Assembly (NCBI GenBank): GCA_965207125.1
Contig: OZ242263.1
Location: 1,054,001-1,118,000 of the forward strand
Reading direction: 5' to 3'
From: G965207125 sp965207125
GTDB lineage: Bacteria > Pseudomonadota > Alphaproteobacteria > Puniceispirillales > UBA1172
DNA length: 64,000 nt
Part shown: in pieces, positions 16,742 through 25,384 of the stretch
Layout: each line of letters starts with the position of its first letter
Numbering within the stretch: position 1 is the stretch's first letter
Notes under the pieces: generated by a model
What the model was told of the DNA's origin: nothing
Database searches by the model: none
What the model saw: only the letters and a program-made list of their open reading frames with translations
Position numbers and translations under genes: made by a program

Positions 16742-18235
16742 TTAGCTGTTAAGAGGGAAATTGAATTGCGCGCCAGAACGAATCCCAGTAGGCCAACGCG
16801 AAGTAACCGTTTTAAGTCTCGTATAGAACCTGACCGCTTCCATGCCGTAAGCGCCGTGATCACCGAACAGAGACCTTTTCCAACCACCGAAAGAATGATA
16901 CGCGACAGGCACAGGGATTGGCACATTGATTCCGACCATGCCGATCTCGATGCGGCTTGCGAAGGTTCTCGCAGCATCGCCATCACGGGTAAAAATCGCG
17001 GTGCCGTTGCCATATTCATGCTCGTTAACCATCTGAGTCGCATCATCGAAACTGTCGGCGCGCACGACACTGAGAACTGGGCCAAAAATTTCCTCTCGAT
17101 AAATACTCATATCCGTGGTGACGTTATCGAACAGACTGCCACCGACAAAGTAGCCGTTTTCATAACCTTGCAGAGAAAACCCACGCCCATCGACCACCAA
17201 TTTTGCGCCTTCCTCAACGCCTTTTTCGATATAACCCAAAACTTTGTCTTTATGCTGGGCGGTAATCAGTGGTCCCATTTCGGCATCAGGGTCATCCCAA
17301 GGACCAACTTTGATATTACCAACTTTTGGGGCGAGTTTTTCGACCAGCCTGTCAGCGGTTTCAGCGCCAACCGGCACGGCGACTGATATCGCCATACATC
17401 TTTCGCCCGCCGAGCCATATCCTGCACCCATCAGCGCATCAACCGCCTGATCCATATCTGCATCAGGCATGATGACCATATGGTTTTTGGCGCCGCCAAG
17501 AGCTTGAACGCGTTTGCCGTTGGCGGTGGCGGTTTGATAAACATATTCAGCAACAGGCGTCGAACCGACAAAGCTGACACCCTTGATATCGGGATGCGTC
17601 AGAATCGCGTTGACAGCATCAACACCGCCATTGACCAAGTTGAAAACCCCATCAGGCAATCCCGCCTCACACAAAAGCTCGGCGGTGAGTTGCGAGACCG
17701 CCGGGTCTCGTTCAGAAGGCTTGAGAATGAAAGCGTTGCCACAGGCGATGGCCATAGGGAACATCCACATCGGCACCATAGCGGGGAAGTTAAAAGGAGT
17801 GATTCCGGCAACGACGCCAAGCGGTGGCCTATCTGAATAGCTATCGATGGCAGGGCCGACATTGCGGGTATAATCACCGCGCAGAAGATGCGGGATTCCA
17901 CATGCGAACTCTACCACTTCGATACCACGAATTACCTCACCTCGCGCGTCCTCGCGGGTCTTGCCATGTTGGATTGAGACCGCCTCGGCGAGCTTGTCCA
18001 AATTAGCTTCGAGCAAGGCCTTATAGGCAAACATAACCCGTGCTCTTTTTAGCGGAGGTGTTTCCGCCCACGCAAGTGATGCAGATTTGGCAGCTTGCGC
18101 TGCCTTATCGACAATTTTAGCGGATGCGAGTGAGACTTCAGCGACCTGCTCACCTGTGGCGGGGTTAAAGATAGGCTGTGTTCCCATATCTCCCTGAACG
18201 GGTTTTCCATCGATCAGGCTATGATAAATATTCAC
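16742..18235 (-). CDS. mmsA: CoA-acylating methylmalonate-semialdehyde dehydrogenase
   Basis: The 497-residue aldehyde dehydrogenase has family-typical features: an N-terminus INPATGEQVAEV, the substrate-binding AFILKPSERDP (about residue 170), the catalytic Cys in AGERCMAIS (about residue 285), and VNVPIPVPVAYHSF-like text near residue 450, which is specific to MmsA/IolA. It converts methylmalonate or malonate semialdehyde to propionyl- or acetyl-CoA in valine, beta-alanine or inositol breakdown. Translation starts at a GTG, with a strong AGGAGGAG site 4 bases before it. An Lrp/AsnC-type regulator gene lies 78 bases upstream and probably controls it. Propionyl-CoA made here could feed the methylmalonyl-CoA mutase encoded at 23-27 kb. 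Confidence 0.93.
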   Translation of the reverse strand: MNIYHSLIDGKPVQGDMGTQPIFNPATGEQVAEVSLASAKIVDKAAQAAKSASLAWAETPPLKRARVMFAYKALLEANLDKLAEAVSIQHGKTREDARGEVIRGIEVVEFACGIPHLLRGDYTRNVGPAIDSYSDRPPLGVVAGITPFNFPAMVPMWMFPMAIACGNAFILKPSERDPAVSQLTAELLCEAGLPDGVFNLVNGGVDAVNAILTHPDIKGVSFVGSTPVAEYVYQTATANGKRVQALGGAKNHMVIMPDADMDQAVDALMGAGYGSAGERCMAISVAVPVGAETADRLVEKLAPKVGNIKVGPWDDPDAEMGPLITAQHKDKVLGYIEKGVEEGAKLVVDGRGFSLQGYENGYFVGGSLFDNVTTDMSIYREEIFGPVLSVVRADSFDDATQMVNEHEYGNGTAIFTRDGDAARTFASRIEIGMVGINVPIPVPVAYHSFGGWKRSLFGDHGAYGMEAVRFYTRLKTVTSRWPTGIRSGAQFNFPLNS

Positions 18236-18313
18236 GACACTCCTCCTCGCGCTAGGTCATACTATATGAATTTGACTTTACGCCTAAGTCTGGGCTGAAA
18301 TCAATAACGGTGT

Positions 18314-18769
18314 TTAGATATTCAATGGCAAGGCGGTGGTATATTTGATCTGTTCCATGGCGAAAGAGGACGACACGTCAGCAAGTTTAACCTGTCCAAT
18401 TAGTTTTTTATAAAATTGATCGTATTGGGCGATATCCTGCACCACAACCCGCAAGAGATAATCTATATCGCCGCTCATTCGATAGAATTCGACGACTTCA
18501 GGCAGACCCGCCACCACCTGAGAGAAATGTTCGAGCCACGCAGCGTTGTGCTCATTGGTGCGAACTGAGACGAACACTGATATTCCGGCGCCAACTTTGG
18601 TTTGATCGAGCAAAGCGACACGTCTTCGGATAACGCCCTCTTCATCAAGGCGCTGGATTCGTCGCCAGCACGGGGTAACCGACAAACCAACCCGCCGGGC
18701 AATATCGGCAATCGCGAGGCTGGTGTCCTGCTGCAAAATATCAAGAATTTTCTTATCAATCGCATCCAT
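18314..18769 (-). CDS. Lrp/AsnC family transcriptional regulator
   Basis: The 151-residue protein has the standard layout. The N-terminal helix-turn-helix (residues 4-60) includes IADIARRVGLSVTPCWRRI, and the C-terminal effector (RAM) domain from about residue 65 carries the SGDIDYLLRVV motif near 98. Regulators of this family sense amino acids and usually act on the adjacent gene. mmsA lies directly downstream, so control of branched-chain amino acid or beta-alanine breakdown is likely. The upstream A/T-rich region holds an inverted repeat that could serve for autoregulation. Confidence 0.92.
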   Translation of the reverse strand: MDAIDKKILDILQQDTSLAIADIARRVGLSVTPCWRRIQRLDEEGVIRRRVALLDQTKVGAGISVFVSVRTNEHNAAWLEHFSQVVAGLPEVVEFYRMSGDIDYLLRVVVQDIAQYDQFYKKLIGQVKLADVSSSFAMEQIKYTTALPLNI

Positions 18770-18785
18770 AGGTCATCATACGACT

Positions 18786-18820
18786 AATTTTTCTAAAATA
18801 AACGAATAAATAGAAATTTT
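18786..18820. promoter_or_regulatory. A/T-rich inverted repeat upstream of the Lrp gene
   Basis: AATTTTTCTA at 18786-18795 and TAGAAATTTT at 18811-18820 form arms that match at 8 of 10 positions, with perfect TTTCTA/TAGAAA cores. The site lies about 17-50 bases before the lrp-type start codon, where Lrp proteins commonly bind their own promoter. Confidence 0.3.
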
Positions 18821-18912
18821 TATTGCTAATGGTGGATATAGAAGCTTTTATGGTGGTGCTTTTTGGGGCGGCGAGGTTTATGATGTTGTGGACTAACCCT
18901 GATGGATAATCC

Positions 18913-19827
18913 ATGTGGTCTTTACCTGAAATACCGCTTATTCTTGTTGCTCATGACTGGCGGAGCTATCGTCTTATTGACAGCGGAAATGCGCGCAAGC
19001 TCGAAGAAGTAGGTGGGTATCGCTTTATCCGTCCTGAGCCGCAAGCGTTATGGCGACCTGATCTGGATTCCAAAGCATGGAGCGATGTTTCTGGAGAATT
19101 CATCCCAAGCAGTAGCGACCATGACAATGGCGGACGCTGGTCATTATCGCCTGATCTGCCAGAGCAATGGTCAGTGGAATATGATGATATTCGGTTTTAC
19201 GCACGCCCGACTCCATTTCGGCATTTGGGTTTTTTCCCCGAACAATCGAGTCACTGGCGTTGGTGTGATGAAATGATCAGGGCGCGGTATACAGCGAGTG
19301 GCGTAGCGCCAACAATGCTTAACCTTTTCGCCTATAGCGGCGTGGCCAGCCTTCATGCAGCGCGCGCAGGAGCTGAGGTGACCCATGTGGACGCCTCAAA
19401 AAAAGCAATCGCACTCGCTTTCGCCAATCGAGATCTCGCAGAAATGACGTCCTCACCAATTCGTTATATCACCGATGACGCCAGAGCCTTCGTCGCACGT
19501 GAGGCACGACGAGGCCGATCGTATGACATGATTGTTCTTGATCCACCAAAATACGGGCGCGGCCCCAAAGGCGAGGTTTGGCAGATAGAAGATAACATCG
19601 CGGATTTGCTTGATGAGGCTCGGCGTCTGTTATCAGAGAAACCATTATGCGTAGTCGTGACGTCTTACGCTATCCGGATGAGTTTTCTTGCACTTCACCA
19701 TCTGCTCGAGGATATGACGCAGGGCCTTGGCGGTAAAGTGTCGTCAGGTGAACTTGCTCTTGGCGAAGACCGGGATGGCGGTAGGGTTCTAGGTCAGGCG
19801 ATTTTCGCGCGCTGGCACGCTGGTTAG
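18913..19827 (+). CDS. Class I SAM-dependent rRNA methyltransferase (RlmI-like)
   Basis: The 304-residue protein carries the SAM-binding motif NLFAYSGVASLHAARAGAEV (about residues 137-156) and VDASKKA (about 160), and the catalytic-pocket motif VLDPPKYGRGPKGE (about 212-225). This pattern is that of the RlmI/RlmK-type 23S rRNA cytosine-5 and related methyltransferases. The long form with an N-terminal PUA domain is not present. The N-terminal 110 residues are shorter and rich in Trp and Arg. Its stop overlaps the stop of the convergent TrmH-family gene by 4 bases. Confidence 0.85.
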   Translation: MWSLPEIPLILVAHDWRSYRLIDSGNARKLEEVGGYRFIRPEPQALWRPDLDSKAWSDVSGEFIPSSSDHDNGGRWSLSPDLPEQWSVEYDDIRFYARPTPFRHLGFFPEQSSHWRWCDEMIRARYTASGVAPTMLNLFAYSGVASLHAARAGAEVTHVDASKKAIALAFANRDLAEMTSSPIRYITDDARAFVAREARRGRSYDMIVLDPPKYGRGPKGEVWQIEDNIADLLDEARRLLSEKPLCVVVTSYAIRMSFLALHHLLEDMTQGLGGKVSSGELALGEDRDGGRVLGQAIFARWHAG

Positions 19828-20618
19828 TCGGTTTGTCGCCTGAGATATTCATAAAGCATCACGCCACTTGCGACCGCAAGATTGAGTGAATCCGACCGCC
19901 CTAACATCGGGATTTTGACAAGGTCATGAGCAGCGGCGGTGAGGCCGGGAGTAAGTCCCGCCTGTTCATTGCCCATCATTATGATCAGTGGCGGCGTCCA
20001 ACCAATGTCTCGGTAATCTCGACCAGCGTCTAGCGCTGTACCAATCAATCGCCCTTGCCAGCGCGGCAGTTGCGCGAGAAAATCACCCTCGTTCGTGGTG
20101 GCGATGGCGATATTAAAACACGCGCCCATCGAGGCGCGAACAGCCTCCACCGAATAAGGGTCCGTGCAATCGCCGATCAGAATCAGCCCATTCCCGCCGA
20201 CCGCATCGATGCTACGCGTGATCGTGCCAAGATTACCGGGGTCACGAATTCGATCAAGTCCAACCCAAACGCCTCCTCCCGCCATAATATCGGTTATATC
20301 GTGGTGGCGATCATGAAGGGTCGCCGCCACGGTTTGCGGGTTATCTTTGCGGGTGATTTTGCTCAGAACCGTTTTGTTAACAGCGATAATATCAGCGTCC
20401 GCTTTAAGTGCAGCGGCGAGAAGTGGTGCAATTTTTGGGTCATCTTCCCTACCATGCAGAAAAATAAAATGTTTCATCTGCCATCCGAGATGTACAGCTT
20501 CCAAAACGATTCGTGTCCCTTCAGCCAGAAAGATTCCCGCAGTACGGCGATGCTTTCGGTCATGAAGTCGGCGCAGGTCTTTAATGATCGGGTTGGTCAG
20601 GCTGGTTATATGGTGCAT
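19824..20618 (-). CDS. TrmH/SpoU-family RNA 2'-O-methyltransferase
   Basis: This 264-residue protein has all three SPOUT motifs: DRIRDPGNLGTITRSIDAVG (about residues 120-139), GNEQAGL (about 217) and MLGRSDSLNLAVASGVMLYE (about 237-256). An N-terminal substrate-binding domain (residues 1-100) precedes them, as in RlmB/TsnR-type proteins. It methylates a ribose in rRNA or tRNA using SAM through the knotted fold. The exact target base is not predictable. It is transcribed alone, convergent with the RlmI-like gene. Confidence 0.9.
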   Translation of the reverse strand: MHHITSLTNPIIKDLRRLHDRKHRRTAGIFLAEGTRIVLEAVHLGWQMKHFIFLHGREDDPKIAPLLAAALKADADIIAVNKTVLSKITRKDNPQTVAATLHDRHHDITDIMAGGGVWVGLDRIRDPGNLGTITRSIDAVGGNGLILIGDCTDPYSVEAVRASMGACFNIAIATTNEGDFLAQLPRWQGRLIGTALDAGRDYRDIGWTPPLIIMMGNEQAGLTPGLTAAAHDLVKIPMLGRSDSLNLAVASGVMLYEYLRRQTD

Positions 20619-20725
20619 CTAATCTGTTTCGTAGTCGTAGTCGATCACGCCATCATAAAAAACATCATAAACATAAAAATAACCTGATCAAGAATTGTAA
20701 TCTTTTTTTCACCATCCGCGAGGCT

Positions 20726-21652
20726 TTATCGCTTTGTATAGTGTTTCATCCATTTTTTGGCGAAATCGACGTAAAGCGGATTGATCTCGATGCCAAGATA
20801 CGCCAATCCCAGTTCCGCCGCGACCAGACATTCTGATCCTGATCCGGCGAAAGGCACGAGCACTTTTCCGGTTCTTCCGACAATCCGCGATAAAATCAAT
20901 CGGCGGGTCAAATCCATCGGCTTCTGGGTCGGATGCTTCATCACATGATGGTGGCGGTGATTGCTGAGCGCGCGTGGTGGGAAAACTTGATGGTCGCAAT
21001 CATGGCACATAAACCATCTTTGCGCGGCCCCCGCCCCACCAGCAAGCGCGGGGATTTTGATGACATCACGCGGCAACGCACCGTTTTCATGAGCATTATA
21101 AATGGTAGTTTTCTCGCGCTTGCCGCCAAATCGGCTTTCAGTCGCTGCGCGAACGCGTCCAATATTGGGGGTAAAGCCTTTGGTGTAAGGTTCTCTGATC
21201 TGATCGATTTCAAGCGACGGTCTTGGTTTCCCCGGCTTCCATAGACAGAGGATGCTTTCATGTGAGCGTTGCCAGAACCGGCTCGATGGGGTTGCTTTAT
21301 TGGTATAATGCCAAACCAGCCATCGTTGTTGAGTGATCGGATAGCGGGCCGCTATTCGTGCGAGTATCTCAGCAAAACCATAGACATAAATAACCCCATT
21401 ATCACTAAGCCTGTCAAAACAACATCCGAGCCATTGTTCTGACCAGTCTATGTAGTCGTCTATCGGCATAGTATCATCATTAGTGCCGAAATCCTTGCCT
21501 ATATTATACGGCGGATCAGCGATCACTATGTCAAAAACCACATCATGCGACAGGGTTTTGAGGACTTTGAGGACGTCACCTTCGGCTATTCGTGAGCGGA
21601 AAACCTTATGTTTTTGCGGTGGGCCAGAGTAATCATCCGCATCGCGCCTCAT
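20726..21652 (-). CDS. DNA adenine-N6/cytosine-N4 methyltransferase without adjacent restriction enzyme
   Basis: The 308-residue enzyme shows the catalytic motif DPPYNIG (residues 46-52) followed, near the C-terminus, by the SAM-binding motif VPFAGSGSE (about residue 266). This order is that of the beta group of DNA amino-methyltransferases, and HPTQKP just before it is the usual motif X region. A Cys/His-rich segment, FMCHDCDHQVFPPRALSNHRH region (about 215-240), lies in the target-recognition part and may bind zinc. No restriction gene is adjacent, so it is an orphan, possibly regulatory, methyltransferase. The recognition sequence is unknown. It is divergent from the GlxA-type regulator gene. 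Confidence 0.88.
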   Translation of the reverse strand: MRRDADDYSGPPQKHKVFRSRIAEGDVLKVLKTLSHDVVFDIVIADPPYNIGKDFGTNDDTMPIDDYIDWSEQWLGCCFDRLSDNGVIYVYGFAEILARIAARYPITQQRWLVWHYTNKATPSSRFWQRSHESILCLWKPGKPRPSLEIDQIREPYTKGFTPNIGRVRAATESRFGGKREKTTIYNAHENGALPRDVIKIPALAGGAGAAQRWFMCHDCDHQVFPPRALSNHRHHHVMKHPTQKPMDLTRRLILSRIVGRTGKVLVPFAGSGSECLVAAELGLAYLGIEINPLYVDFAKKWMKHYTKR

Positions 21653-21723
21653 AGCATCTCCTTGCAGAAAAATCGCCTAGTCGAGTCTAGTCATAAAATC
21701 AGCAACAGTAAATAGATCTCAAT

Positions 21724-21741
21724 CGCCAATTTGGTTTGGCG
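21724..21741. promoter_or_regulatory. Inverted repeat CGCCAA-N6-TTGGCG in the methyltransferase/regulator spacer
   Basis: Perfect 6-base arms separated by 6 bases lie 69 bases before the GlxA-type start codon and 72 bases before the methyltransferase start. The position suits an operator for one or both divergent genes. No terminator-like T-run follows. Confidence 0.35.
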
Positions 21742-21809
21742 GATATGGAGTTTTCTATTATTGATGAATAAAGGGCTATACAGCCCCCAATATATGATAG
21801 AGTTTAGGG

Positions 21810-22799
21810 ATGAGTAATAATCGTATTGCCAAATTACTGTCATCAGGCGATAGCGGCGACGTATTCAAAGTCGGCTTTTTTCTGGTTCCCAATTTTTCGA
21901 TGATGGCATTTTCATCAGCCATAGAACCACTACGCTCGGTCAATCGAATTAGCGAGAAGGAACTGTTTGAGTGGATCATCACCACCGAGAACGGCGAGTC
22001 CACCACTGCCAGCAATGGCGTTGAGATCATGGCGGACGCTAAAATGGAGCACTTGACGAGTTGCAGGATGGTTTTTGTCTGTGGCGGGGTTGATGTTCAG
22101 CGCTATGCGGCGCGTTCAGTAATAAACGGTTTGAGAATGATCGAGCGGCACGGCGTTGCAATCGGTGCGATTTGCACCGGCACGTATTTACTGGCTGCGG
22201 CAGGTTTACTCGAGGGGCGGCGATGTACGATTCACTGGGAGAATAGTGACGGTCTAATCGAAGAATTCCCTGATCTTGAGGTCACGAATGATCTTTTTGA
22301 GATCGATAATGATCGAGTGACATGTTCGGGTGGAACGGCGGCGCTTGACATGATGCTTCACCTGATCGCGCAAGCACATGGCAATAACCTCGCAAGAGCG
22401 GTTTCTGAGCAATTCATTCATGACCGCATCAGAGAAAGCCATGACCGCCAGCGGATGGAATTACGGGCACGTTTAGGCGTCAGCCATCCAAAACTTCTCT
22501 CGGTGGTTGCGAAGATGGAAGAAAATCTTGAAGATCCTTTGTCTCAAACTGAAATCGCCCGTAGGGTTAATCTTTCAACGCGGCAACTAGAAAGGCTTTT
22601 TCGCAAATATCTCAATACCACTCCGACACGTTACTACCTTAATTTGCGAATGGCCCGTGCGCGGCATTTGTTGCGCCAGACGAGCATGTCTATTCTGTCT
22701 GTGGCTCTAGCGTGCGGCTTTATTTCAGCTTCGCATTTCTCAAAATGCTACCGTGAGACTTACAACCGGACGCCGAGGGGCGAACGCGCAATAGAATAA
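21810..22799 (+). CDS. GlxA-family transcriptional regulator (DJ-1/PfpI domain plus AraC-type DNA-binding domain)
   Basis: In this 329-residue protein residues about 20-190 form the amidase-like DJ-1/PfpI domain, with AICTGTYLLAAAGLLEGRR at about 112-130. In relatives the conserved Cys there is a sensor-domain residue and not a proven catalytic one. The C-terminal part holds two helix-turn-helix units: LSQTEIARRVNLSTRQLERL near 245 and SVALACGFISASHFSKCYRE near 295. GbdR/CdhR-type proteins of this family control use of glycine betaine, carnitine or arginine derivatives in related bacteria. Which signal applies here is unknown. It ends 8 bases before the convergent sufE stop. Confidence 0.9.
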   Translation: MSNNRIAKLLSSGDSGDVFKVGFFLVPNFSMMAFSSAIEPLRSVNRISEKELFEWIITTENGESTTASNGVEIMADAKMEHLTSCRMVFVCGGVDVQRYAARSVINGLRMIERHGVAIGAICTGTYLLAAAGLLEGRRCTIHWENSDGLIEEFPDLEVTNDLFEIDNDRVTCSGGTAALDMMLHLIAQAHGNNLARAVSEQFIHDRIRESHDRQRMELRARLGVSHPKLLSVVAKMEENLEDPLSQTEIARRVNLSTRQLERLFRKYLNTTPTRYYLNLRMARARHLLRQTSMSILSVALACGFISASHFSKCYRETYNRTPRGERAIE

Positions 22800-22807
22800 T
22801 GATACGG

Positions 22808-23215
22808 TCAGCGTTTTGCAGCGGTAAATATCGCCTGCACCAAGGCCGCTAGCCCATTTTTTCGAGTCGGTGATAGATGCTCATCGAGCCCTATCTCTTT
22901 CAGAAAATCCGGCGGAGTCGCGCGAATATCAGCAGCGTCACAATCGGAATAAACCCGCAACAACAGGGCGATCAATCCTTGAACAATTGCCGCATCACTA
23001 GCGGCGCGAAAGTGGATCGTTCCATTTTTTTTCTCGGCGAGAAAATGGACCGTGGATTGACAGCCGCGCAATCGGTTTTCTTCGATTTTATCCGTGTCAT
23101 CAAGGGCTGGCAATCTGCGCCCCATCGCAATCAGATGTTGATAGCGATCTTCCCAATCGTCAAAGAACTGAAACTCAGCGACAATCTCCTGCGCCTTATC
23201 ACCTGCGGTTAGCAT
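22808..23215 (-). CDS. sufE: SufE-family sulfur acceptor protein
   Basis: The 135-residue protein has the SufE signature: RLRGCQSTVHF, with the sulfur-accepting Cys at residue 52, and LPALDDTDKIEENR just before it. SufE takes persulfide from the desulfurase SufS and passes it to the SufBCD scaffold for iron-sulfur cluster synthesis. It is the last gene of the mntR-mutA-mutB-sufE series, 27 bases after the mutB stop, so cotranscription is likely although no suf genes are nearby. Confidence 0.9.
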   Translation of the reverse strand: MLTAGDKAQEIVAEFQFFDDWEDRYQHLIAMGRRLPALDDTDKIEENRLRGCQSTVHFLAEKKNGTIHFRAASDAAIVQGLIALLLRVYSDCDAADIRATPPDFLKEIGLDEHLSPTRKNGLAALVQAIFTAAKR

Positions 23216-23242
23216 TGATCATTATTCCCTTTAACCATCAAA

Positions 23243-25384
23243 TCAGGACTTATTGCGCCGATTTTCAAGCAAGCGCAAGAGTGCTCGGGCGATCTGCTCG
23301 ATGGTAACCCCCGGAGTAAACACCTCCTCAACCCCAACCGCCTTGAGGGCCTCTATATCCCCTGGTGGAATAACGCCGCCCAGAACTAGGGCGATTTGCG
23401 CGCCGCCCGCATCATCAAGCGCCTTGCGCAAACTCGGGGTGAAATGTTTATGGCCAGCGGCGAGGGTTGAAATACCAACCAGATCAACATTTTCGGCGAC
23501 CGCGCTTCGGGCCACCGAAGAGACAGTCTGAAACAATGGGCTGATCACAACATCAAAACCTACATCGGCGAGGGCTGAGGCGACGACTTTCTGTCCTCGG
23601 TCATGTCCGTCTTGTCCGAGTTTAGCAATCAGGATTCTGGGCTTTCTGCCGTGATCGCGTTCAAAACCAGCAAGAGATGAGAGGATTTTATCATCGGTGT
23701 CATGATGCGCACGCCAAACACCGGTAACGCCCGAGACCGGCGCGACATAGCGAGAGAAAACAGCCTCCAACGCAGCAGACATCTCGCCGACGGACGCCCC
23801 CGCCCGCGCGGCCTCTACTGTGACCTCAAGAAGGTTGGCGTCACCTTCAGCGGCTTTTTTAAGTGCCTCGAGGGAAGCGTTAAGGCGTTTTGCATCTCGG
23901 TTTTTCCGCAATTTTTTAAGCCGTTCACTCTGCCGTGCCCTTACCTCATCGCCATTAATGCGCAGAATCTCGACCTCTTCACCGCTGCCAAAATCACGCG
24001 GCGGCTGGTATGCATTCACGCCGATGATCAGCTGTTCTCCGCTATCGATCCACGCTTGAGTTCTGGTCGCGACTTCCTCTATACGGCGTTTTGGCAGCCC
24101 GGCCGCAATGGCCTTAACCATCCCGCCAGCATTTTCTATTTCGGCGATATGATCTTCAGCACGGCGGGCGAGGTCATAGGTGAGATTTTCGATCGCACCG
24201 CTTCCACCCCATGGATCAATGGCGGTGGTCATATTCGCTTCGGTCGCAAGATGGATTTGGGTATTTCGGGCGATTCGCGCTGAGAAATCGGTTGGTAATC
24301 CGAGTGCTTCATCGAGTGAATTGGTGTGAAGCGATTGGGTTTGTCCACCCACGGCAGCAATGGCTTCTATTTCGGTGCGAATGATATTGTTATAGACGTC
24401 TTGGGCAGCGAGTGACCAGCCCGAGGTCTGGCAATGCGTTCGGAGGGCGAGCATTTTCGTGGTTTCAAAACCAAAATGATGCTTCATCAATTTCGCCCAG
24501 AGCAATCTTGCAGCACGCAATTTTGCGACTTCGATGAGAAACGGCATCGAATTGGCAAAAAAGAACGACAAGCGGGGAACAAAACTTTCAGCCTTGAGTC
24601 CGGCCGCCAACCCCGCGCGGACATATTCAACGCCATTGGCGAGGGTATAGGCGAGTTCAAAATCGGCGGTCGCGCCTGCTTCTTCAATATGATAGCCGGA
24701 GATCGAGATAGAGTTAAATCGTGGCATATGCTGCGCGGTGTAAGCAAAAATATCAGAGACGATTCTCAAGGATTCTCGCGGTGGGTAAATATAGGTGTTA
24801 CGCACCATAAATTCTTTCAAAATATCATTTTGGATGGTGCCGGTGAGTTGCTCCGGTTTGACGCCTTGCTCTTCGGCGGCGATGATATAAAGTGCCATGA
24901 TCGGTAAAACTGCACCGTTCATGGTCATTGACACACTCATTTTATCGAGAGGAATTCCTCTGAATAAAATCCGCATATCTTCTATTGAATCGATAGCAAC
25001 ACCGGCCATCCCAACATCTGACACCACCTGCGGGTTATCGGAATCATACCCTCGATGCGTCGCAAGATCGAAAGCAACCGACAACCCCATTTGTCCTGCG
25101 GCAAGATTGCGGCGGTAAAAAGCGTTTGATTCCTCGGCGGTTGAAAATCCAGCATATTGTCGGATTGTCCAAGGTTTTGTGGCGTACATGGCTGAATAGG
25201 GGCCGCGGACAAACGGCGGAAAGCCGGGAAATCCCGGCGCGTCTTCAACTGAGACCGCAGGATAGAAAGGCTTGATTGCGATTCCTTCGGGTGAAGATTT
25301 TGGCGACCCTCCCGGCTCAACCGCATGTTCAGTATCAGGCGTCTTGAACTCAATCGTACTGAAATCAGGTAAATGACTCTTCAT
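23243..25384 (-). CDS. mutB: Methylmalonyl-CoA mutase, large (catalytic) subunit
   Basis: The 713-residue length is typical of the B12-dependent subunit. The N-terminal barrel domain includes AMYATKPWTIRQYAGFSTAE (about residues 65-84). The C-terminal cobalamin domain carries the DxHxxG motif in KLGQDGHDRGQKV (about residues 584-596), which supplies the His that binds cobalt, followed by the SxL and GG loops (ISTLAAGH, VLGGVIP). It isomerises methylmalonyl-CoA to succinyl-CoA in propionyl-CoA metabolism, so it can receive products of valine, isoleucine or odd-chain fatty acid breakdown. Its ATG overlaps the mutA stop by 4 bases. Confidence 0.95.
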   Translation of the reverse strand: MKSHLPDFSTIEFKTPDTEHAVEPGGSPKSSPEGIAIKPFYPAVSVEDAPGFPGFPPFVRGPYSAMYATKPWTIRQYAGFSTAEESNAFYRRNLAAGQMGLSVAFDLATHRGYDSDNPQVVSDVGMAGVAIDSIEDMRILFRGIPLDKMSVSMTMNGAVLPIMALYIIAAEEQGVKPEQLTGTIQNDILKEFMVRNTYIYPPRESLRIVSDIFAYTAQHMPRFNSISISGYHIEEAGATADFELAYTLANGVEYVRAGLAAGLKAESFVPRLSFFFANSMPFLIEVAKLRAARLLWAKLMKHHFGFETTKMLALRTHCQTSGWSLAAQDVYNNIIRTEIEAIAAVGGQTQSLHTNSLDEALGLPTDFSARIARNTQIHLATEANMTTAIDPWGGSGAIENLTYDLARRAEDHIAEIENAGGMVKAIAAGLPKRRIEEVATRTQAWIDSGEQLIIGVNAYQPPRDFGSGEEVEILRINGDEVRARQSERLKKLRKNRDAKRLNASLEALKKAAEGDANLLEVTVEAARAGASVGEMSAALEAVFSRYVAPVSGVTGVWRAHHDTDDKILSSLAGFERDHGRKPRILIAKLGQDGHDRGQKVVASALADVGFDVVISPLFQTVSSVARSAVAENVDLVGISTLAAGHKHFTPSLRKALDDAGGAQIALVLGGVIPPGDIEALKAVGVEEVFTPGVTIEQIARALLRLLENRRNKS

